A stretch of 64,000 nucleotides of DNA, taken from the NCBI RefSeq assembly GCF_029633865.1, contig NC_079230.1, positions 28,894,009-28,958,008 of the forward strand, given 5' to 3'. Positions within the stretch are counted from its first letter, which is position 1, and each line of letters begins with the position of its first letter. The translations under genes were made by a program, and so were the position numbers. The notes under the pieces were generated by a model. The model made no database searches and was not told the DNA's origin. It saw only the letters and a program-made list of their open reading frames with translations. This DNA is from Lampris incognitus (Eukaryota > Chordata > Actinopteri > Lampriformes > Lampridae). Shown here piece by piece: positions 44,398 to 56,203 of the stretch.

Positions 44398-44466
44398 CCA
44401 CGGCATCAAGGAAAGCGACTGCTTTGTCCTCACAGAAATCAAGGTTTGTTTCTTTTAACATGTAAA

Positions 44467-44605
44467 CGGGGGAGAGCGCGAACGCAGTCCCCCACTACCG
44501 GAAATGATGCAGTCCAGAGTCTATAACATTTGGGGAATTGACCTTTCGCAAAGTCAGTTACCGTTGCTATGACCGTCAAGCCTTTCAGAACTATCCAGGA
44601 AGTAG
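44467..44605 (-). pseudogene. Decayed U1 snRNA copy (in every unit)
   Basis: The minus strand keeps the U1 3' third nearly unchanged (GGUAGUGGGGGACUGCGUUC, then GCGCUCUCCCC), recognisable middle parts (GGCUUGAC, UUUGCGAAAG, AAUUCCCCAAAUG) and a 5' end like ACUUCCUGG. Stem-loop I is missing, the U1A loop is lost and the Sm site reads CAUUUCCGG. It is 139 nt against 164. A 3' box (GTTAAAAGAAACAAA, 44445-44459) follows its 3' end after the same 7-nt spacing as in the intact gene. This shows that it was duplicated as a gene, not retroposed. It recurs every 2,373 bp. Confidence 0.75.
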
Positions 44606-44674
44606 CCGGAAAACACCAAAACATGAAGGAAGAAATCAGCGCATTGTGTGGTTAAAAGTAACAGTAGTAATACA

Positions 44675-44962
44675 TTAGCTATCAATAATAGCTAGTAGCA
44701 AGCTTAGCTTGGAGCAGACAGGTATTTTTGTTGATTTTGGATGGATTAAGCTGGCCATGGGGTCTGCTATACTGTGACATCTATTGACGACATTGCGCTT
44801 CTTGCGTTCTGGGTTTCGGGAAGGGAAAGAAAATGACACCCCCTCCAAACTTTTCACATATCTAGTATCCGATCTGCAGATCCCATAGGCACACCGTTTC
44901 AGCATTTTGTTGTGCGTTTGAAAGCTTGACGGACCGTTGCTAAGGTCGGATTGGACAAGCAC
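44675..44962 (-). pseudogene. THAP-like zinc-finger fragment (in every unit)
   Basis: A 95-codon frame contains MLKRCAYGICRSDTRYVKSL and IHPKSTKIPVCSK, the layout of the N-terminal THAP domain in fish transposon-derived proteins. The C2CH cysteines are at residues 24, 29 and 83, but the final histidine is replaced by leucine (residue 86) and the conserved tryptophan is absent. No downstream domain is visible. Probably a DNA-transposon remnant rather than a working gene. Confidence 0.5.
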
Positions 44963-45341
44963 CGTTCTGGGGAGGTACTTTGCGAAAGCTCAATTGAACT
45001 CGAGGCGTTCTAGAGGAGTGTAAAGTCTACCTCGACTGTACACAGTTACGGCTCCTGATCGGTCAAAAGTCTACGGTGAGTGAACGCTCTAGACTAATCG
45101 GAAGCCGAAAGAGCCGATTGGAGCGTACCAGTCATAGGTCCCATATGAGACGAGCATCAAAGCTTATCAAGAGGGAGAAGAGTGGTTTTCAAAGTTTACG
45201 GCGATGTTTGTTCTTCGATGATTCGTTTGAAGGAAAGGTGTTAGCTATAGCTATTAGCGATTTTCCATAGGAACAACTACACGAACTCACAGGCTGGCGC
45301 GAATTACAAGTGGAACTACCCCGTAGGCGCCCTGTCGAGAG
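44963..45341. other. Spacer of the array unit
   Basis: No gene recognised. Part of it (44920-45003) resembles the decayed U1 copy read in the opposite direction (GCTTGACGG, then TACTTTGCGAAAG and TCAATT). Small frames here show no known domain. Confidence 0.4.
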
Positions 45342-46547
45342 TCGTGTTTCCATAGCGACGTAGGAACCGCCGGGATCATGAGTTGACGTCAACATTTTGC
45401 GACAGCTTTCACCGCGACGTAATTATCCCATCCAGGTGGCGGGAAATGTCGAGGTAAATCGTCTCGTTTCTCCTGGAGGACTCGAGCCCCCGCTGAACCT
45501 CGTCGGTGGCGTAGTCAGCCAACAAAGCCTGCACCTCCTCGTCTGTCCGTTTCTCGGCTGATTTCTCCATTTCGCTTGATCGAAATTAAGTTTGCTACCA
45601 CACAGCTTGGTTGCTGGCTTATACAATTGCGCTTGTTGAACACCGAAGTAGAAGGCTGGTTGCTTCCGACGTTCAACCAATCGGCGTCGAGCCCCTCCCA
45701 GCAGGTTTTCAGGGCCGCTCAGAAGTACCGACCCCAGAGCAGGGACTAGAGACGCTCCCTTAAAAGTCCCAGTAAGAGTTCCGGTCAGGGGTAGTTCCTC
45801 TAGTGGAAACACCAGCAAAGCTGCCGGCCCCCTAAAAGGTTCGGGTAGCTCCGCTGGTGGAAAATGGCCTTATGAGTTGTGTTGACAGGTTGCTTCACAA
45901 GGGGCGTCACTCCAGATACTGAAAGCAAAGGTTCACCTACTTTTGCCACTCACAGATGTGAAATATTGGATCATTTTGCTCAATAAATGAATGAGCAAGT
46001 ATCATATTTTTGTCTCATTTGTTTAATTGGGTTTTCTTCATCTACTTTTAGGACTCGTCGCCGGACCGAATCCCCGTGTTACGCCCGCCTTGATTGGTGT
46101 CGCTAAAGCCACAATTGGCCGTGTGTGCGGGTGTGAAGCCGGATGTGAGTATGTGTCGAGGTGGCTGCAGTAGCGCCTCCTCTGATCGGTCGGGGCGCCT
46201 GTTCGGGGGAGAGGGAGAACTGGAGGAATAGCGTGATCCTGCCACGCGCTACGTCGCCCTGGCGAAACGCCTCACTGTCAGGGGAACGAAGCGGCTGGCG
46301 ACTCCACATGCGTCGGAGGAGGCATGTGGTAGTCTGCAGCCCTCCCCGCAATGGCAGAGGGGATGGAGCAGAAACCGGGAGGGATCGGAAGAGTGGGGTA
46401 ATTGGTCCCATATAATTGGGGAGACAAAGAGGAACGAAACCCCGATGATGAATTAAGGGACGCAAGATCATTAACACGCCGAATGTCGTAAAGTTTGTGT
46501 TTTCCTGCCTTAACGGGAACCATATTGTTTTTCTTTTGACATTTAAT

Positions 46548-46711
46548 CAGGGGAGAGCGCGAACGCAGTCCCCCACTACCAGAAATTATACAGTCGAGAT
46601 TCCCACGTTTGGGGAATTCGCACAGGTCAGCACAACCGGAGTGCAATGGTCAAGCCTCGCCGTGGGTGAACCACCTTCTTGATCATGGTGTCTCCCCTGC
46701 CAGGTAAGTAT
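46548..46711 (-). ncRNA. U1 snRNA, unit 2
   Basis: As unit 1, with one private change: RNA position 122 C to U, just before the Sm site. Promoter element and 3' box are unchanged. Confidence 0.92.
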
Positions 46712-48920
46712 GAACCCCAGCCATCGCACAGAGGATCTGATTCTGACACACATCTATCTGTATGACGGTGCCACGGCATCAAGTAAAGCGACTGCTTTGT
46801 CCTCACAGAAATCAAGGTTTGTTTCTTTTAACATGTAAACGGGGGAGAGCGCGAACGCAGTCCCCCACTACCGGAAATGATGCAGTCCAGAGTCTATAAC
46901 ATTTGGGGAATTGACCTTTCGCAAAGTCAGTTACCGTTGCTATGACCGTCAAGCCTTTCAGAACTATCCAGGAAGTAGCCGGAAAACACCAAAACATGAA
47001 GGAAGAAATCAGCGCATTGTGTGGTTAAAAGTAACAGTAGTAATACATTAGCTATCAATAATAGCTAGTAGCAAGCTTAGCTTGGAGCAGACAGGTATTT
47101 TTGTTGATTTTGGATGGATTAAGCTGGCCATGGGGTCTGCTATACTGTGACATCTATTGACGACATTGCGCTTCTTGCGTTCTGGGTTTCGGGAAGGGAA
47201 AGAAAATGACACCCCCTCCAAACTTTTCACATATCTAGTATCCGATCTGCAGATCCCATAGGCACACCGTTTCAGCATTTTGTTGTGCGTTTGAAAGCTT
47301 GACGGACCGTTGCTAAGGTCGGATTGGACAAGCACCGTTCTGGGGAGGTACTTTGCGAAAGCTCAATTGAACTCGAGGCGTTCTAGAGGAGTGTAAAGTC
47401 TACCTCGACTGTACACAGTTACGGCTCCTGATCGGTCAAAAGTCTACGGTGAGTGAACGCTCTAGACTAATCGGAAGCCGAAAGAGCCGATTGGAGCGTA
47501 CCAGTCATAGGTCCCATATGAGACGAGCATCAAAGCTTATCAAGAGGGAGAAGAGTGGTTTTCAAAGTTTACGGCGATGTTTGTTCTTCGATGATTCGTT
47601 TGAAGGAAAGGTGTTAGCTATAGCTATTAGCGATTTTCCATAGGAACAACTACACGAACTCACAGGCTGGCGCGAATTACAAGTGGAACTACCCCGTAGG
47701 CGCCCTGTCGAGAGTCGTGTTTCCATAGCGACGTAGGAACCGCCGGGATCATGAGTTGACGTCAACATTTTGCGACAGCTTTCACCGCGACGTAATTATC
47801 CCATCCAGGTGGCGGGAAATGTCGAGGTAAATCGTCTCGTTTCTCCTGGAGGACTCGAGCCCCCGCTGAACCTCGTCGGTGGCGTAGTCAGCCAACAAAG
47901 CCTGCACCTCCTCGTCTGTCCGTTTCTCGGCTGATTTCTCCATTTCGCTTGATCGAAATTAAGTTTGCTACCACACAGCTTGGTTGCTGGCTTATACAAT
48001 TGCGCTTGTTGAACACCGAAGTAGAAGGCTGGTTGCTTCCGACGTTCAACCAATCGGCGTCGAGCCCCTCCCAGCAGGTTTTCAGGGCCGCTCAGAAGTA
48101 CCGACCCCAGAGCAGGGACTAGAGACGCTCCCTTAAAAGTCCCAGTAAGAGTTCCGGTCAGGGGTAGTTCCTCTAGTGGAAACACCAGCAAAGCTGCCGG
48201 CCCCCTAAAAGGTTCGGGTAGCTCCGCTGGTGGAAAATGGCCTTATGAGTTGTGTTGACAGGTTGCTTCACAAGGGGCGTCACTCCAGATACTGAAAGCA
48301 AAGGTTCACCTACTTTTGCCACTCACAGATGTGAAATATTGGATCATTTTGCTCAATAAATGAATGAGCAAGTATCATATTTTTGTCTCATTTGTTTAAT
48401 TGGGTTTTCTTCATCTACTTTTAGGACTCGTCGCCGGACCGAATCCCCGTGTTACGCCCGCCTTGATTGGTGTCGCTAAAGCCACAATTGGCCGTGTGTG
48501 CGGGTGTGAAGCCGGATGTGAGTATGTGTCGAGGTGGCTGCAGTAGCGCCTCCTCTGATCGGTCGGGGCGCCTGTTCGGGGGAGAGGGAGAACTGGAGGA
48601 ATAGCGTGATCCTGCCACGCGCTACGTCGCCCTGGCGAAACGCCTCACTGTCAGGGGAACGAAGCGGCTGGCGACTCCACATGCGTCGGAGGAGGCATGT
48701 GGTAGTCTGCAGCCCTCCCCGCAATGGCAGAGGGGATGGAGCAGAAACCGGGAGGGATCGGAAGAGTGGGGTAATTGGTCCCATATAATTGGGGAGACAA
48801 AGAGGAACGAAACCCCGATGATGAATTAAGGGACGCAAGATCATTAACACGCCGAATGTCGTAAAGTTTGTGTTTTCCTGCCTTAACGGGAACCATATTG
48901 TTTTTCTTTTGACATTTAAT

Positions 48921-49084
48921 CAGGGGAGAGCGCGAACGCAGTCCCCCACTACCAGAAATTATGCAGTCGAGATTCCCACGTTTGGGGAATTCGCACCGGT
49001 CAGCACAACCGGAGTGCAATGGTCAAGCCTCGCCGTGGGTGAACCACCTTCTTGATCATGGTGTCTCCCCTGCCAGGTAAGTAT
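48921..49084 (-). ncRNA. U1 snRNA, unit 3
   Basis: As unit 1, with one private change: RNA position 88 U to G, between stem-loop II and helix H. Confidence 0.92.
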
Positions 49085-51293
49085 GAACCCCAGCCATCGC
49101 ACAGAGGATCTGATTCTGACACACATCTATCTGTATGACGGTGCCACGGCATCAAGTAAAGCGACTGCTTTGTCCTCACAGAAATCAAGGTTTGTTTCTT
49201 TTAACATGTAAACGGGGGAGAGCGCGAACGCAGTCCCCCACTACCGGAAATGATGCAGTCCAGAGTCTATAACATTTGGGGAATTGACCTTTCGCAAAGT
49301 CAGTTACCGTTGCTATGACCGTCAAGCCTTTCAGAACTATCCAGGAAGTAGCCGGAAAACACCAAAACATGAAGGAAGAAATCAGCGCATTGTGTGGTTA
49401 AAAGTAACAGTAGTAATACATTAGCTATCAATAATAGCTAGTAGCAAGCTTAGCTTGGAGCAGACAGGTATTTTTGTTGATTTTGGATGGATTAAGCTGG
49501 CCATGGGGTCTGCTATACTGTGACATCTATTGACGACATTGCGCTTCTTGCGTTCTGGGTTTCGGGAAGGGAAAGAAAATGACACCCCCTCCAAACTTTT
49601 CACATATCTAGTATCCGATCTGCAGATCCCATAGGCACACCGTTTCAGCATTTTGTTGTGCGTTTGAAAGCTTGACGGACCGTTGCTAAGGTCGGATTGG
49701 ACAAGCACCGTTCTGGGGAGGTACTTTGCGAAAGCTCAATTGAACTCGAGGCGTTCTAGAGGAGTGTAAAGTCTACCTCGACTGTACACAGTTACGGCTC
49801 CTGATCGGTCAAAAGTCTACGGTGAGTGAACGCTCTAGACTAATCGGAAGCCGAAAGAGCCGATTGGAGCGTACCAGTCATAGGTCCCATATGAGACGAG
49901 CATCAAAGCTTATCAAGAGGAAGAAGAGTGGTTTTCAAAGTTTACGGCGATGTTTGTTCTTCGATGATTCGTTTGAAGGAAAGGTGTTAGCTATAGCTAT
50001 TAGCGATTTTCCATAGGAACAACTACACGAACTCACAGGCTGGCGCGAATTACAAGTGGAACTACCCCGTAGTCGCCCTGTCGAGAGTCGTGTTTCCATA
50101 GCGACGTAGGAACCGCCGGGATCATGAGTTGACGTCAACATTTTGCGACAGCTTTCACCGCGACGTAATTATCCCATCCAGGTGGCGGGAAATGTCGAGG
50201 TAAATCGTCTCGTTTCTCCTGGAGGACTCGAGCCCCCGCTGAACCTCGTCGGTGGCGTAGTCAGCCAACAAAGCCTGCACCTCCTCGTCTGTCCGTTTCT
50301 CGGCTGATTTCTCCATTTCGCTTGATCGAAATTAAGTTTGCTACCACACAGCTTGGTTGCTGGCTTATACAATTGCGCTTGTTGAACACCGAAGTAGAAG
50401 GCTGGTTGCTTCCGACGTTCAACCAATCGGCGTCGAGCCCCTCCCAGCAGGTTTTCAGGGCCGCTCAGAAGTACCGACCCCAGAGCAGGGACTAGAGACG
50501 CTCCCTTAAAAGTCCCAGTAAGAGTTCCGGTCAGGGGTAGTTCCTCTAGTGGAAACACCAGCAAAGCTGCCGGCCCCCTAAAAGGTTCGGGTAGCTCCGC
50601 TGGTGGAAAATGGCCTTATGAGTTGTGTTGACAGGTTGCTTCACAAGGGGCGTCACTCCAGATACTGAAAGCAAAGGTTCACCTACTTTTGCCACTCACA
50701 GATGTGAAATATTGGATCATTTTGCTCAATAAATGAATGAGCAAGTATCATATTTTTGTCTCATTTGTTTAATTGGGTTTTCTTCATCTACTTTTAGGAC
50801 TCGTCGCCGGACCGAATCCCCGTGTTACCCCCGCCTTGATTGGTGTCGCTAAAGCCACAATTGGCCGTGTGTGCGGGTGTGAAGCCGGATGTGAGTATGT
50901 GTCGAGGTGGCTGCAGTAGCGCCTCCTCTGATCGGTCGGGGCGCCTGTTCGGGGGAGAGGGAGAACTGGAGGAATAGCGTGATCCTGCCACGCGCTACGT
51001 CGCCCTGGCGAAACGCCTCACTGTCAGGGGAACGAAGCGGCTGGCGACTCCACATGCGTCGGAGGAGGCATGTGGTAGTCTGCAGCCCTCCCCGCAATGG
51101 CAGAGGGGATGGAGCAGAAACCGGGAGGGATCGGAAGAGTGGGGTAATTGGTCCCATATAATTGGGGAGACAAAGAGGAACGAAACCCCGATGATGAATT
51201 AAGGGACGCAAGATTATTAACACGCCGAATGTCGTAAAGTTTGTGTTTTCCTGCCTTAACGGGAACCATATTGTTTTTCTTTTGACATTTAAT

Positions 51294-51457
51294 CAGGGGA
51301 GAGCGCGAACGCAGTCCCCCGCTACCAGAAATTATGCAGTCGAGATTCCCACGTTTGGGGAATTCGCACAGGTCAGCACAACCGGAGTGCAATGGTCAAG
51401 CCTCGCCGTGGGTGAACCACCTTCTTGATCATGGTGTCTCCCCTGCCAGGTAAGTAT
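51294..51457 (-). ncRNA. U1 snRNA, unit 4
   Basis: As unit 1 except RNA position 137 U to C, just after the Sm site. The change is shared with units 5 and 6. Confidence 0.92.
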
Positions 51458-53666
51458 GAACCCCAGCCATCGCACAGAGGAGCTGATTCTGACACACATC
51501 TATCTGTATGACGGTGCCACGGCATCAAGTAAAGCGACTGCTTTGTCCTCACAGAAATCAAGGTTTGTTTCTTTTAACATGTAAACGGGGGAGAGCGCGA
51601 ACGCAGTCCCCCACTACCGGAAATGATGCAGTCCAGAGTCTATAACATTTGGGGAATTGACCTTTCGCAAAGTCAGTTACCGTTGCTATGACCGTCAAGC
51701 CTTTCAGAACTATCCAGGAAGTAGCCGGAAAACACCAAAACATGAAGGAAGAAATCAGCGCATTGTGTGGTTAAAAGTAACAGTAGTAATACATTAGCTA
51801 TCAATAATAGCTAGTAGCAAGCTTAGCTTGGAGCAGACAGGTATTTTTGTTGATTTTGGATGGATTAAGCTGGCCATGGGGTCTGCTATACTGTGACATC
51901 TATTGACGACATTGCGCTTCTTGCGTTCTGGCTTTCGGGAAGGGAAAGAAAATGACACCCCCTCCAAACTTTTCACATATCTAGTATCCGATCTGCAGAT
52001 CCCATAGGCACACCGTTTCAGCATTTTGTTGTGTGTTTGAAAGCTTGACGGACCGTTGCTAAGGTCGGATTGGACAAGCACCGTTCTGGGGAGGTACTTT
52101 GCGAAAGCTCAATTGAACTCGAGGCGTTCTAGAGGAGTGTAAAGTCTACCTCGGCTGTACACAGTTACGGCTCCTGATCGGTCTAAAGTCTACGGTGAGT
52201 GAACGCTCTAGACTAATCGGAAGCCGAAAGAGCCGATTGGAGCGTACCAGTCATAGGTCCCAGATGAGACGAGCATCAAAGCTTATCAAGAGGAAGAAGA
52301 GTGGTTTTCAAAGTTTACGGCGATGTTTGTTCTTCGATGATTCGTTTGAAGGAAAAGTGTTAGCTATAGCTATTAGCTATTTTCCATAGGAACAACTACA
52401 CGAACTCACAGGCTGGCGCGAATTACAAGTGGAACTACCCCGTAGTCGCCCTGTCGAGAGTCGTGTTTCCATAGCGACGTAGGAACCGCCGGGATCATGA
52501 GTTGACGTCAACATTTTGCGACAGCTTTCACCGCGACGTAATTATCCCATCCAAGTGGCGGGAAATGTCGAGGTAAATCGTCTCGTTTCTCCTGGAGGAC
52601 TCGAGCCCCCGCTGAACCTCGTCGGTGGCGTAGTCAGCCAACAAAGCCTGCACCTCCTCGTCTGTCCGTTTCTCGGCTGATTTCTCCATTTCGCTTGATC
52701 GAAATTAAGTTTGCTACCACACAGCTTGGTTGCTGGCTTATACAATTGCGCTTGTTGAACACCGAAGTAGAAGGCTGGTTGCTTCCGACGTTCAACCAAT
52801 CGGCGTCGAGCCCCTCCCAGCAGGTTTTCAGGGCCGCTCAGAAGTACCGACCCCAGAGCAGGGACTAGAGACGCTCCCTTAAAAGTCCCAGTAAGAGTTC
52901 CGGTCAGGGGTAGTTCCTCTAGTGGAAACACCAGCAAAGCTGCCGGCCCCCTAAAAGGTTCGGGTAGCTCCGCTGGTGGAAAATGGCCTTATGAGTTGTG
53001 TTGACAGGTTGCTTCACAAGGGGCGTCACTCCAGATACTGAAAGCAAAGGTTCACCTACTTTTGCCACTCACAGATGTGAAATATTGGATCATTTTGCTC
53101 AATAAATGAATGAGCAAGTATCATATTTTTGTCTCATTTGTTTAATTGGGTTTTCTTCATCTACTTTTAGGACTCGTCGCCGGACCGAATCCCCGTGTTA
53201 CCCCCGCCTTGATTGGTGTCGCTAAAGCCACAATTGGCCGTGTGTGCGGGTGTGAAGCCGGATGTGAGTATGTGTCGAGGTGGCTGCAGTAGCGCCTCCT
53301 CTGATCGGTCGGGGCGCCTGTTCGGGGGAGAGGGAGAACTGGAGGAATAGCGTGATCCTGCCACGCGCTACGTCGCCCTGGCGAAACGCCTCACTGTCAG
53401 GGGAACGAAGCGGCTGGCGACTCCACATGCGTCGGAGGAGGCATGTGGTAGTCTGCAGCCCTCCCCGCAATGGCAGAGGGGATGGAGCAGAAACCGGGAG
53501 GGATCGGAAGAGTGGGGTAATTGGTCCCATATAATTGGGGAGACAAAGAGGAACGAAACCCCGATGATGAATTAAGGGACGCAAGATTATTAACACGCCG
53601 AATGTCGTAAAGTTTGTGTTTTCCTGCCTTAACGGGAACCATATTGTTTTTCTTTTGACATTTAAT

Positions 53667-53830
53667 CAGGGGAGAGCGCGAACGCAGTCCCCCGCTACCA
53701 GAAATTATGCAGTCGAGATTCCCACGTTTGGGGAATTCGCACAGGTCAGCACAACCGGAGTGCAATGGTCAAGCCTCGCCGTGGGTGAACCACCTTCTTG
53801 ATCATGGTGTCTCCCCTGCCAGGTAAGTAT
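53667..53830 (-). ncRNA. U1 snRNA, unit 5
   Basis: Same U1 sequence as unit 4 (U137C). The surrounding unit also shares most variants with unit 4. Confidence 0.92.
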
Positions 53831-56039
53831 GAACCCCAGCCATCGCACAGAGGAGCTGATTCTGACACACATCTATCTGTATGACGGTGCCACGGCATCA
53901 AGTAAAGCGACTGCTTTGTCCTCACAGAAATCAAGGTTTGTTTCTTTTAACATGTAAACGGGGGAGAGCGCGAACGCAGTCCCCCACTACCGGAAATGAT
54001 GCAGTCCAGAGTCTATAACATTTGGGGAATTGACCTTTCGCAAAGTCAGTTACCGTTGCTATGACCGTCAAGCCTTTCAGAACTATCCAGGAAGTAGCCG
54101 GAAAACACCAAAACATGAAGGAAGAAATCAGCGCATTGTGTGGTTAAAAGTAACAGTAGTAATACATTAGCTATCAATAATAGCTAGTAGCAAGCTTAGC
54201 TTGGAGCAGACAGGTATTTTTGTTGATTTTGGATGGATTAAGCTGGCCATGGGGTCTGCTATACTGTGACATCTATTGACGACATTGCGCTTCTTGCGTT
54301 CTGGCTTTCGGGAAGGGAAAGAAAATGACACCCCCTCCAAACTTTTCACATATCTAGTATCCGATCTGCAGATCCCATAGGCACACCGTTTCAGCATTTT
54401 GTTGTGTGTTTGAAAGCTTGACGGACCGTTGCTAAGGTCGGATTGGACAAGCACCGTTCTGGGGAGGTACTTTGCGAAAGCTCAATTGAACTCGAGGCGT
54501 TCTAGAGGAGTGTAAAGTCTACCTCGGCTGTACACAGTTACGGCTCCTGATCGGTCTAAAGTCTACGGTGAGTGAACGCTCTAGACTAATCGGAAGCCGA
54601 AAGAGCCGATTGGAGCGTACCAGTCATAGGTCCCAGATGAGACGAGCATCAAAGCTTATCAAGAGGAAGAAGAGTGGTTTTCAAAGTTTACGGCGATGTT
54701 TGTTCTTCGATGATTCGTTTGAAGGAAAAGTGTTAGCTATAGCTATTAGCTATTTTCCATAGGAACAACTACACGAACTCACAGGCTGGCGCGAATTACA
54801 AGTGGAACTACCCCGTAGTCGCCCTGTCGAGAGTCGTGTTTCCATAGCGACGTAGGAACCGCCGGGATCATGAGTTGACGTCAACATTTTGCGACAGCTT
54901 TCACCGCGACGTAATTATCCCATCCAAGAGGCGGGAAATGTCGAGGTAAATCGTCTCGTTTCTCCTGGAGGACTCGAGCCCCCGCTGAACCTCGTCGGTG
55001 GCGTAGTCAGCCAACAAAGCCTGCACCTCCTCGTCTGTCCGTTTCTCGGCTGATTTCTCCATTTCGCTTGATCGAAATTAAGTTTGCTACCACACAGCTT
55101 GGTTGCTGGCTTATACAATTGCGCTTGTTGAACACCGAAGTAGAAGGCTGGTTGCTTCCGACGTTCAACCAATCGGCGTCGAGCCCCTCCCAGCAGGTTT
55201 TCAGGGCCGCTCAGAAGTACCGACCCCAGAGCAGGGACTAGAGACGCTCCCTTAAAAGTCCCAGTAAGAGTTCCGGTCAGGGGTAGTTCCTCTAGTGGAA
55301 ACACCAGCAAAGCTGCCGGCCCCCTAAAAGGTTCGGGTAGCTCCGCTGGTGGAAAATGGCCTTATGAGTTGTGTTGACAGGTTGCTTCACAAGGGGCGTC
55401 ACTCCAGATACTGAAAGCAAAGGTTCACCTACTTTTGCCACTCACAGATGTGAAATATTGGATCATTTTGCTCAATAAATGAATGAGCAAGTATCATATT
55501 TTTGTCTCATTTGTTTAATTGGGTTTTCTTCATCTACTTTTAGGACTCGTCGCCGGACCGAATCCCCGTGTTACCCCCGCCTTGATTGGTGTCGCTAAAG
55601 CCACAATTGGCCGTGTGTGCGGGTGTGAAGCCGGATGTGAGTATGTGTCGAGGTGGCTGCAGTAGCGCCTCCTCTGATCGGTCGGGGCGCCTGTTCGGGG
55701 GAGAGGGAGAACTGGAGGAATAGCGTGATCCTGCCACGCGCTACGTCGCCCTGGCGAAACGCCTCACTGTCAGGGGAACGAAGCGGCTGGCGACTCCACA
55801 TGCGTCGGAGGAGGCATGTGGTAGTCTGCAGCCCTCCCCGCAATGGCAGAGGGGATGGAGCAGAAACCGGGAGGGATCGGAAGAGTGGGGTAATTGGTCC
55901 CATATAATTGGGGAGACAAAGAGGAACGAAACCCCGATGATGAATTAAGGGACGCAAGATCATTAACACGCCGAATGTCGTAAAGTTTGTGTTTTCCTGC
56001 CTTAACGGGAACCATATTGTTTTTCTTTTGACATTTAAT

Positions 56040-56203
56040 CAGGGGAGAGCGCGAACGCAGTCCCCCGCTACCAGAAATTATGCAGTCGAGATTCCCACGT
56101 TTGGGGAATTCGCACAGGTCAGCACAACCGGAGTGCAATGGTCAAGCCTCGCCGTGGGTGAACCACCTTCTTGATCATGGTGTCTCCCCTGCCAGGTAAG
56201 TAT
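56040..56203 (-). ncRNA. U1 snRNA, unit 6
   Basis: Same U1 sequence as units 4 and 5 (U137C), but the downstream half of the unit carries the common variants. Confidence 0.92.
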
